DNA of 64,000 nt from Anthostomella pinea (Eukaryota; Ascomycota; Sordariomycetes; Xylariales; Xylariaceae): assembly GCA_963556695.1 (NCBI GenBank), contig CAUWAG010000003.1:1984001-2048000 (forward strand), given 5' to 3'. Position numbers and translations under genes: made by a program. Of this stretch, positions 20,232-29,096 are shown in pieces. The first letter of the stretch is position 1. Each line of letters begins with the position of its first letter. The notes beneath the pieces are model-generated. The model had not been told where the DNA came from. It saw nothing but the letters and a program-made list of their open reading frames with translations, and did no database searches.

Positions 20232-21757
20232 TCAAGCCGACGCTCCCCCAATGTCCTCGACGACGACGCCCAAGATCCAGCAGTTGACGAGGAAGAAGGC
20301 GAGCGAGGCGGCCCACAGGCCTGGGGCGAAGGTGCTGCGGCCCAGGAACTCGAGCGCGTAGCCCTGCTGCAGCCACAGCGCCTGCGCGGCGACCCAGAGC
20401 GCGAGGGCCGCGAGGCCGCGGGCGGGGCGGTGGAGGAGGGAGGAGGTTGGTAGGTAGAGGGGGAGGAGGACCATGTACCAGAGGAAATACTGCGGGTGTT
20501 GGGATGGTTGGTTAGAATGGGTGTTCGGACGGCTGTGGGTTGGTGGTTCGAGAGACTGGGGCTGAGGCTGGTAGGGCGGGAGATGGGGGATGGTTGACTT
20601 ACCTGGCTTGTGCACACCTTGTTGAAGGTGACAAAGGCAAACGTCTGCGCCAGCATCGTAGCCGGCAGGTCGCGCTTGGCGCCCACGAGCGGGATCAGCA
20701 CCGTTGAGAGCAGCAGCTGGGGCACGAAGGCCACGGACTCGATCCTAAATGACGGCGGCGACGTTGACGACGACAGTGGCGCGGGAGAAGAACCTAGTAG
20801 GTGAGGTGATGACGATGATGAGGCCGACGTCAGGTACAGCAGCACGTTGTAGGGGCTGAAGTTGTGCCGGTGGTCGATGCGCGTGACGTGGTGCAGGAAC
20901 GTGTGCGTCAGGAACGGCGTCCCGTACGCGGCGTACATGGCCGCGTTGAGCCCCAGGAACGTGGCCAGGCTGACGAGGGTCAGCTGGATGCGCTGGGGCG
21001 TTATGAAAGCCGTGATCTTTTGCTGGAGGGTCGATGTCTGTGCCGTTTTTGTCTGTGATGACCTGACTTCCCCCTTCTTCTTCTCCCTTCCTGAGCTCCT
21101 CTTGGTGACCAACTGGGGCCTTGAAGAAGGACTCGTCCCCATGCGCTCCGCGTCCATCCACCACACCACGGCCGGCGCGTAGATGAACGGATAGATCTTG
21201 AAGTGCACGCCGAGCCCCAGCAGCACGCCCGCGAGCGCGACGCGCCGCTCCAGCACGGCCCACAGCAGCGCCGTGACCAGGACCCCCATCAGGCCCTCCG
21301 AGCTGCCCCGCGTGCTGATGGTCGCCACCATGGGGTTCAGCAGCCAGATGCTCGCGAAGCGGCAGGCGCGGTCCGCCGGCATGCGCATGTGGCGCTGTAG
21401 TATTAGCGTGATCAGGTAGCCGGCCAGCAGGTCGGCGGCAGCAAACAGCGCCTTGCCCGACGAGAACCAGAAGGTGCCGGGCAGCGTCGTGGGCCAGAGC
21501 AGCCAGGCGAGCAGCGGCGTGTAGCGGTACGTCTCGCGCGTGTACGGCGATAGTGACGACAACGATGATGATGACGACGACGGGGAGAATGTGAACCGCG
21601 CTGCGTCGGTGAAGACTAGGTAGTCTATGTCTGTGTACTTGAGCGGCGAGTTCGCGTCCTGCCAGAGCCCGTAGAGGAGCATGCCTGCGCGCAGCAGGGT
21701 GGCTGCTGTGAAGAGCGGGATAGGCCGCGATATCAGGCCTGAGAGTGCTGTGGCCAT
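20232..21757 (-). CDS. GPI14: GPI mannosyltransferase 1 (PIG-M/Gpi14)
   Basis: The enzyme adds the first alpha-1,4 mannose to GlcN-PI in GPI-anchor synthesis at the ER. Two exons: 21757-20603 and 20489-20232. The 113-nt intron (GTAAGT...CGCAG) separates ...FNKVCTSQ from YFLWYMVLLPLYLP, restoring the conserved CTSQYFLWY stretch; 470 residues result, slightly longer than usual. A DXD-type motif (KYTDIDYLVF) sits in the first lumenal loop and many hydrophobic segments follow. Serine-rich inserts near residues 55-65 and 315-335 account for the extra length. Unspliced reading would end in the CA repeat. It shares a ~470-bp divergent promoter with TRAX. Confidence 0.9.
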
Positions 21758-22223
21758 CTTGATATCCGGGCCTTCTCGAAAGGTCCTTCCTCGTATCTTA
21801 AGGTTGTGTCTGAAACCTGGGATCAGGAGTCTGAAAAGGGGCCAGTTTGCTGCTTCATGCGGCAGAGGCGCAAGCTTTGTTCGTGGCAGTTTGCTTCACA
21901 CTTGAGTCCTTGCTGGCAAACATAGCAAACCTTCTCATCAACAAGACGCTCAAGTGATGGAAAGGTCCCCCGGTAACATTTCGTCCAGCTTGATACTGGT
22001 CAATCTTTGGGAAGCGTTGGAAGTATGAAGCAAATGAGAAACTGAGCATCGGTGTTTTGTCGGCTGAATCCCGTCTCTGGCTCCCAGACCCAGGGATGCT
22101 GTCGGCGCGTTGGCAGCTGCCGCGCCCCGACACCTGCATATGTGCGGAAGCTGGTGCTCTGGTACATTTCATCATCGCAACAAACACAGGTCGAATTCCA
22201 TCGCAGTAACCACCATCATTTCC
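21758..22223. promoter_or_regulatory. Divergent promoter region GPI14/TRAX
   Basis: 466 bp separate the two start codons of head-to-head genes. No clear TATA box is seen on either side. Confidence 0.5.
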
Positions 22224-23247
22224 ATGTCCGAAGTCATCGTCCCGCAGAAGGGCGAAGGTTTCGTCGCCGGAGTTAAGAGAGACCGCCAGGGTAAAGAGAA
22301 GCCGATGAGTATGTCGAGAGGCAATGCGCCCCAGCAGGGCGGTGCCTACACCACCATGTTCGAGGGCTTCCGTGATGAGCTTGATGAGCATCACGACCGT
22401 CGGATGCGCATCGGCAAGGTGTCGCGCGATGTTACTGCGCTCAGCAAGAAGATGTGAGATCCTCCGAATAGTTGCTCGAAGGAATCTATTACTAATCAAC
22501 ATCCAGAATTTTCTCCCTGCAGCGGTAAATACACGCCCAAGACTATCATCACCCGCTCCTCATATCTTGACCCCTTCACCCTCACTTGCCACATCACTAA
22601 CATCGCACAGAGTGCGCAAGCTCTCGCAGCCGATTCCCACCCACATCCAGAAAGACATCGACCAGCGCCTGCAGGAGATAGCCACGCAGCTCAAGGAGAT
22701 CGAGCCCGACGTCCAAGGCATGAACCGCTACCGCTACCCCCTAATCTGCCTAGAGGAGTTCGTCGAGGGCGTCTCGTTCGCGCACTACCTGCGCCACCAG
22801 ACCCTCATGACCCCCGCACAGGCGCAGGACGCGCTGCTTCCCGTCAACATCCACCTGACGGCTCCCGACTACGTCTTCGGCATCTTCGACCTCACGGGCG
22901 AAATGATGCGTTTCGCGACTGCCGTCACGGCGCTGAGCGGGAGCATGCCCACGGGCCAGAAGAATTTGGAGGATGATGCTGACAAGTCAGGAGCCGACGA
23001 CGATCAGGGCGGCCAGCGATCCATCCTCACGGATATGCAGGACGTGAGTTCGATGCTGCACATCTGTCCCACCGTCGGCAAGCCGGGCACCTACGCGAAG
23101 AAGCTGAGCATCATGATCGAGCAGGTCCGCAAAGTCGAGCTGGTCGGCTACGGCGTCACCGTCAGAGGAAACGAGCGGCCCAAGGGGTGGATACCGGACC
23201 TGAGTGAAGCTGCAGGCGGAGATGGCGAGGACACTGCCATGACTTGA
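22224..23247 (+). CDS. TSNAX: Translin-associated factor X (TRAX)
   Basis: TRAX pairs with translin to form the C3PO endoribonuclease. Three exons: 22224-22453, 22507-22524 and 22611-23247, 294 residues. The second exon is only 18 nt (AATTTTCTCCCTGCAGCG). With it, the protein reads ALSKKIIFSLQRVRKLSQP across the junctions, matching the conserved family stretch ALSKKIIF-LQRVRKL. Both introns are canonical: 53 nt with GTGAGA, an ACTAATC branch site and CAG; 86 nt with GTAAAT, a CACTAAC branch site and CAG. Conserved blocks include GMNRYRYP, LEEFVEGVSFAHYL and DYVFGIFDLTGEMMRF. An acidic insert (DDADKSGADDDQGG) lies before the last helix region. The length is close to that of animal TRAX (about 290). 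Confidence 0.93.
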
Positions 23248-23784
23248 GCGTTTTCATGTGTACTGTTGACGGACGGTCTGATCGTGTTGCTTTGTTCTGC
23301 GTACGAGATTCTGTGGACTACGTATCGGGGCATCAATAAATGCCCTTGCATCATAAATGATGGATTCGAGGGTTTGAGGCATGCGATCACTTGTACCTCC
23401 AGTCCATGTGGTAATAGCTAGGAAAACTCGCATCGAACAACTCGTAAAAAGACAAGATGACTACCTTCCCATCCCGCAGTCTACAGAAGGTGATCTCAGT
23501 ACCGATATTAAGCTTGGTAACGGTGGCGTCCACCGGCTTCACGGCGACCACATCTATCGAGTATTCGGTTTGTAAGACGGACGCACGGTTGATGTCAGTT
23601 TGATATACGATTAGCCTGTCGTGCTGCCACGACCCTTCATTGCATGGAAACCCGTAAGAAACAAAAGTGTGTTCAACCTACACAGCCAGCTGCGAAATTC
23701 ATGCCTTCCGCTTGCCTCTCGCTCTGCCGGTCCGGCTCATGGCCATTACCAGAGCGATTCTTGCCTCTTATACCTTAACTATTT
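23248..23784. other. Intergenic region downstream of TRAX
   Basis: No gene is supported; short frames on both strands only. Confidence 0.5.
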
Positions 23785-23991
23785 CTAAGAAGTAACTTGA
23801 CGGCCGTACTGCCCTGTTAATTCCGCATACTGCCTGATCTTTGCAGCCATTTCTTTCCCTTCAGGTATGAACCGCCACCAGTATCTATCTCCGTACGTGA
23901 CCTTCCAGTCAACTTCTTCCTCATCATCAGAAGCAGCCCCAAAGTCACTGCTAGCTTCATCATCTGCAGCTGTCTTCATTCCAGAATGCAT
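23785..23991 (-). CDS. Small acidic hypothetical protein
   Basis: A 68-codon frame from ATG 23991 encodes an acidic, then aromatic/charged peptide (SDDEEEVDWKVTYGDRYWWR near the middle). The frame continues open upstream for about 12 codons without an ATG. A TATATATA box lies about 125 bp upstream on the same strand (24123-24116). I do not recognise the protein. It may be a short gene or the last exon of a decayed one at the edge of the AT-rich block. Confidence 0.35.
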   Translation of the reverse strand: MHSGMKTAADDEASSDFGAASDDEEEVDWKVTYGDRYWWRFIPEGKEMAAKIRQYAELTGQYGRQVTS

Positions 23992-24422
23992 GCGGTCCCT
24001 TACATTGCCAGAGTCGGAGTGTCACAGTCCGACTGCTAGAGACTCTAGAAATGACTTTGTTGATGTACGTGAAGAAGGAAAGAAAATATGAAGCTAGCTA
24101 GGAGACAAGAACAGGTATATATAGGGGTTAACCCGTGGGGCTGTGGGCTTGTCATCTAGTGCCGTGACACCTGGAACAGAGCACAAAGGAAGGCAAAGCA
24201 AGAATATTAAGGCTTGAAAGACAGTAAAGAGAACGGAAGAGACAGGTGCAGAGACCGAGAAAATTAAGTCGGAAGAGCATGGTGCTATTAAAGGTATAAA
24301 TATGCTGCGGGCCTAGCGCGAAGCATTAGATACTAAGTTAAATGAATTAAAATAATAAGGTTTAATGTTTAAAGAATATAAGATTCATATTTTTATATAT
24401 TTTACTTAAATATAAAAACATA

Positions 24423-24476
24423 ACGTAGCTGACAAGCGAGTTGACATTACAAGCGAGTTGGCACTCGTCATGAACT
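24423..24476 (+). repeat. Left terminal inverted repeat of the Fot1-like element
   Basis: 54 bp, identical to the reverse complement of 26229-26282. It contains two direct ACAAGCGAGTTG subrepeats. Confidence 0.9.
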
Positions 24477-24528
24477 CTCCAACTGCCATGTCAAATAACT
24501 TCATCACAACGCATTCAGTTCAATTCAA

Positions 24529-26235
24529 TCAATCGGATTCCTCTTCCTCAGAGGTTTCTATCTCTATTGTACAAGTTCGCGCATTATGGCCAGTATTGCC
24601 ATAAACGCTACACTGTCGCCCACGCGCTGCCGCCCGCCTCGGACGACGACTACCTTCACCCATTTCCTGTTTTGCCAGCTCAGTACCATCCTTTGCAGCC
24701 TGAAGATCTACTGCATCTTTAACGGAAAGTACTCCTCCTTTCATTAGATGTTTGTTTTTTGTTCTTCGGCGTTTACTTAGTAAGTGATTGGCCTCTTCTA
24801 ATTCGCGGACCCAGGAATCAACCAAAGCGACCTTATGCATAAGACCGTATGTAGCCTTCGAAAACGAGCTCAACGCATCAACTATTGATGTAGGTGAGCT
24901 TCTCTGGTGGTTTCTGACTCGGTTTCGGATATAAACCGATTGGTTTACCGCTTTATTAATGGTGGTAGGCGTCTTCGAAGTCCAAGTAGTGGGTGGCAGA
25001 TTGGGGTCTGGCGACGGTGTTCGTATGACAGCGACAGCATCCAGCTTTGAAATGACACTTTCTGGGTCAAAAGGAACAAGCCCAGTGGCACTGAAACCTG
25101 CTCGAATGTTTCCTGGCGTCATAGCAGCGTTGTGTGCTTCACAAAACACTGTAAGGAAGTCCTCCTTCAAAACGTGGGTTATATGACGCCGGATGAGATC
25201 TTTAATCATATGATCGTAAGCTCGTTTGAGCGGGCTAAAACAGCCGATATCTAAAGGCTGGAACCTGTGTAACGAATGGGCAGGCATACAGAAGCTAATG
25301 ATGCCATTATTCTGACAATAATTCTCAAAGATCTGGGAATGATGGCTTTCGTGGCTATCTAAGATGAGAAGGCGTTTACCGGCAGTCATACGCGGTCTGG
25401 TATACTTGTTGAAATGCTGAATCCATTCCAAACCAATCTCATTCGTGGTCCACCCGTTGTCGGACACGGCCACCTTCCAATCGCGTGGTAATATCGTGTC
25501 GCGATACCATGATGCGAGGTGGGTTTTGCCCTGTAGAATGATGAACGGCGGGACCACCCAATCATCAGCATTAACAGCAGAGATTGCTATAGACCATTCC
25601 CTGTTGCCTTGCTGAGCTTGTCTAGGCCTGCCACGTCTTTCGGCGCTTGTAATGACCATGCCGGACCCAATAATGCCCATCATAAACCCAGTCTCGTCGA
25701 AGTTGTAAATATCCGCATCTTGGATACCATGTTTCGCGACTGCCGCTGCAACTTGGCAAAACCACGCGCGATACGCATCTGGATCCTCGTTCAAGACCCT
25801 CTGGTAGTCTATCTTCTGATAAAAACGCGTCCGGAGGCCTGGTGTACGTTTGATAAAGTTCCGCGTCCAGTTCTTTCCAACGCGTCCAGTCCCACGCGCC
25901 GCCAACAATTGATTCGCCATATCTTCAACATAACTGTACCGGGGCGGAAATGCTCGTGCATCCAGGTCGAGAATGAAGGAACAAATGGCATTCTCTTCGG
26001 AAACCATAAGATTCAAAGTATTGGGCATGCTGTCGCGTCGTGATGGCATTCCTTTGACTCTATTGCTCAAAGTGGAACGAGGGACGTTGAAGAGTTTCGC
26101 AAGCTGAAATATAGGAATATGAGGGTCACGTCGTTTAGCTTGAACAGTTAGCTGCAAGTCTGATTCGTTATAACGCGGTGCCATTGTTGTTGGTAGAGAT
26201 ATGATGGTTTGAATCGTATTGGTTGGAAAGTTCAT
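24529..26235 (-). CDS. Pogo/Fot1-family transposase
   Basis: The intact frame gives 568 residues from ATG 26235, or 551 from the internal MAPRYNESDL start at 26184. The second start fits family N-termini better; the first lies inside the TIR. Domains in order: N-terminal psq-type HTH (PIFQLAKLFNVPRSTLSNR), CENP-B-like HTH (about residues 60-140), and the DDE catalytic domain with YNFDETGF, LLILDSHESH and FQPLDIGCFSPLKRAYD carrying the three acidic residues. A C-terminal zinc-knuckle-like motif reads CSVYGNTGHNARTC: the expected second Cys is Tyr, a TGT-to-TAT change in TpG context. An acidic tail (ETSEEEESD) ends the protein. The catalytic residues look intact. Confidence 0.93.
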   Translation of the reverse strand: MNFPTNTIQTIISLPTTMAPRYNESDLQLTVQAKRRDPHIPIFQLAKLFNVPRSTLSNRVKGMPSRRDSMPNTLNLMVSEENAICSFILDLDARAFPPRYSYVEDMANQLLAARGTGRVGKNWTRNFIKRTPGLRTRFYQKIDYQRVLNEDPDAYRAWFCQVAAAVAKHGIQDADIYNFDETGFMMGIIGSGMVITSAERRGRPRQAQQGNREWSIAISAVNADDWVVPPFIILQGKTHLASWYRDTILPRDWKVAVSDNGWTTNEIGLEWIQHFNKYTRPRMTAGKRLLILDSHESHHSQIFENYCQNNGIISFCMPAHSLHRFQPLDIGCFSPLKRAYDHMIKDLIRRHITHVLKEDFLTVFCEAHNAAMTPGNIRAGFSATGLVPFDPESVISKLDAVAVIRTPSPDPNLPPTTWTSKTPTTINKAVNQSVYIRNRVRNHQRSSPTSIVDALSSFSKATYGLMHKVALVDSWVRELEEANHLLSKRRRTKNKHLMKGGVLSVKDAVDLQAAKDGTELAKQEMGEGSRRPRRAAARGRQCSVYGNTGHNARTCTIEIETSEEEESD

Positions 26236-26282
26236 GACGAGTGCCAACTCGCTTGTAATGTCAACTCGCTTGTCAGCTACGT
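26229..26282 (-). repeat. Right terminal inverted repeat of the Fot1-like element
   Basis: 54 bp, perfect inverse of 24423-24476. The possible upstream ATG of the transposase falls inside it. Confidence 0.9.
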
Positions 26283-26400
26283 TATAGATTATAATAAATA
26301 TACTATTTAAAACCGTAAACCTTAAAATAATATAGTGTATATCGAGTAAATAATTATAAATAACAGCAACTTAGCGATTGCGTACTTTTTTAAAGGATAG

Positions 26401-26603
26401 TGTCAGATGTTAGATCCCAGATATAGTGCCCTTAGGTACAGTACCCGCTAAGGGGCTGCCAAGGGACCAGTGGATCCACCCTTGCATGGTGCAGTATGGT
26501 ATTTAGCTGTAGATTAGCCCTGCCAAGCATACTTGAGAATGACAACAACATTTGCAGTGACCGCTCACACCACAAAGGCTTATGACCCTTCTAGAATCTC
26601 ACA
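26401..26603. mobile_element. Candidate solo LTR (203 bp)
   Basis: A GC-normal island in the AT-rich block starts TGTCAGAT and ends ATCTCACA, so the ends are inverted repeats (7 of 8) with TG...CA termini. The 5-bp flanks are GATAG and GAGAG, a one-base mismatch from a duplication. No ORF is present. Confidence 0.5.
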
Positions 26604-28396
26604 GAGAGTTTAAAAAAAGATTTATTTTAATAACAACTTTTAAAAAAGGACTTTTTACGGGTTTTACGCGATTATAAAAGGGTTTTAATAACAGTTAAAC
26701 CTTTAACTATTTATTTTAAGAAACTTATGTAATAGTTTCAACAAAATTGAGTTTTATGAATTTAATAACGAGCTTTAAATTAACATACGCTGTGATTAAA
26801 ACCATGTTTTTATTAACGAACTAAATACTATATTACAAATATAAAATTGAAGACGGAAACTTCCTTTTTCTTTTTAGCTAAGATTTATGTTCGCGGATTA
26901 GAGGGCGTATTTAGTCCTACATTATATTTTATTTAAATAAAAACATTATAAATTTATTCTAATTATTATTTAATAATTAGATTCCCTTTTTTATTCGTTA
27001 TATTATGTTTATGTAAAAGCTAAGTATAAATAATAAGGTTAAAAACATTAATCTATTTAGTAGTAAAAATAACGATGTTATTAATTAATGTAAAATAAAA
27101 ATAAAAATTCACTTGAACGTATAACCCTTTTAAAAGACGATATGAAATAAATTAGTAAAAACCGAAAAAAACGGTTCTAATAATTATAGCTAGAAGAACC
27201 ACAACCGGTTTAATGATTATTAAGCTAATAAAATACGCTTATGTTATAAAAACACCGCAAGCTTAAAACTAGTAAAAAGCTACAAATAAATAAAAAACAT
27301 CGTTAAAACTAGCGTATATACGGTAGTTTCAACATTTAATATACCTAATAAACGCAAGTTACTTATCAAACGTTATATTTATAAACTTAAAATACCTTAA
27401 AGCGTTAAGAAAAGGTATTATAATAAGTGTAAAATTAAAATAATAGCTCCCAAATTTGAATAATAATAAAGCATTAATTATAAAAAAACGTTTAAAATTA
27501 TTATGAAAATACCTTCATATGAATTTATTTTTATTATTGTTGTTATCTTTAATTAAAAAATATTTCTTACAAATATTAAACCCGCCTTTTTTAACGAAAA
27601 ACATTCTATATGCGACTATTTATTAGTTTGTTAATCTTAAAAGAAATAGTACTACGTTTTTCTGAAGTATTATACGAACTTAAATATACGATTAAATCAT
27701 AATATAAAAAGATTATAAATATCTTAATTTATTGGAAGTTTTATACCTTTCAATATAATATATGCGTATTTATTTATAAAAAACGGTATGTAATTATAAC
27801 TATTTAAGTTAATAATTTCTTTATTATTATATAAGACTTTAACATAAAGATAATCTTTTATTAAATAATAATAGTTTTATTTGGGGGGGGAAAACGAAAG
27901 TAAATATATTTATTATTTAAGTATAAATATTATCTTTAAAAAATCCTGACTTTATTAATAGCAATATATTAAATAAATCTTTCAATGTTTTAAACTTTTA
28001 AATATTTAACCAGCTAAAATCTTTAAAAATAATAAACTGTAATTTTCTATTAATATTAATATTAATATAGCCGAACCGAAACTCTGCTAATTTTATTACT
28101 TTATAGTTTATAGATTTATATGATTACTTACTTAAACCCACTTAAACATAACTTGTACCGTTATATTTAATATAATATTAAATTAAAAAATTTAAGCATA
28201 TATATAAACGCTATAATACAAATCTTGGTACATTTATTAGCTTTTAAAAGGGTTTTTTTTAAGACGAATATGTATACGCTTATATAAAAATAAGTATTGC
28301 AAAATGCTTGAATATACGTTACTTAGTAACTAACTACGTGTTTTTATTAAAAAATCTATTTTTTATTTTATCTTATAAATAACAAGTTATAGTTAT

Positions 28397-28570
28397 TGAC
28401 ACACGTCACCAGGGGGGGCCCACTGTAAGTGAGTGACCTGGCCAATCAGAGTGCGGCTAGATAGATAAGATAAGGGAGCGGCCACCATATAATGGGTGTA
28501 GCCCTCCCACTTAGCTAGATAGCCAACCCACGCACAACAACATATTTGACCCCCATTCTTGCTCGCTTCA
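28397..28570. mobile_element. Solo LTR (174 bp) in AT-rich DNA
   Basis: A GC-normal island starting TGACAC and ending GCTTCA (TG...CA) is flanked by perfect 5-bp duplications GTTAT (28392-28396, 28571-28575). A CATATAATGG TATA-like motif lies in the middle. There is no internal region, so this is a recombination-derived solo LTR or a very short LTR-like element. It is unrelated by eye to the other two LTRs. Confidence 0.7.
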
Positions 28571-29096
28571 GTTATAATAATGATATATAAGAAATATAAC
28601 TAGGATTAAAAAGGTTAAAAATTAATATAAAATTAATAATTTATTAATAATTCCTATATCGTAAAGATTAATATTAATTATATTATTTTATACTTTAATA
28701 ATCACAGCGTTTTAAAATTAATAAAAACTTCAGTTTATTAAAAAGTTAAATATATCAAGGTATATTGTTATCATAATTTAAAAACCCGTTATTCAAATCA
28801 ATAATATTAAAATCAAGTAAGTTAACTCTCGTGATAATGTATTAAATATTTATCCAAAGCATTGAACGCGGTATTATTCGAAAGATACGTAAAGAAAATA
28901 AGTTTTAAAAACGTAAACTTTATAAAATAAGAGCTAAGGTTAAAAGAGGTTAGTTTTAACTGCTTTTATCTCGTTGCTATAAAGGTGGTTTCTTAAGAGA
29001 TAGTTACTTTAAATATCTGCCTTAGGTACTAGTCGCGCTTGGAAGGCTATAAAAGGAGCCTTCTTGTGCCAGAAGTCAATATACTACCGCGCACCT

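Larger units (their letters stand above)
24423..26282 (-). mobile_element. Fot1/pogo-type DNA transposon (1.86 kb)
   Basis: The element has perfect 54-bp terminal inverted repeats starting ACGTAGCTGACAAGCG and is flanked by a TA duplication (24421-24422 and 26283-26284), as in the Tc1-mariner/pogo superfamily. Each TIR holds two copies of ACAAGCGAGTTG, likely transposase-binding subrepeats. One long transposase ORF fills the interior. The size matches Fot1 (about 1.9 kb). It lies in AT-rich DNA but is itself not mutated to any great extent, so it arrived recently. Confidence 0.93.
24290..29030. other. AT-rich, RIP-like block with later insertions
   Basis: Outside the insertions the sequence is overwhelmingly A+T with very frequent TA steps and stops in all frames, the signature of heavy repeat-induced point mutation on old repeats. 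No coding remnant is recognisable. The insertions at 24423-26282, 26401-26603 and 28397-28570 have normal composition and are therefore younger than the mutation episode. The block ends sharply near 29030, next to the HET pseudogene. Confidence 0.85.

Noticed and set aside
20108..20234. Poly-Cys/Val C-terminal extension of GPI14
   Set aside because: It appears only if the 113-nt intron is kept. The spliced frame ends at 20232 and restores family sequence.
19905..20453. Long plus-strand frame full of His/Thr repeats
   Set aside because: It is the translation of the CA microsatellite and the antisense of GPI14.
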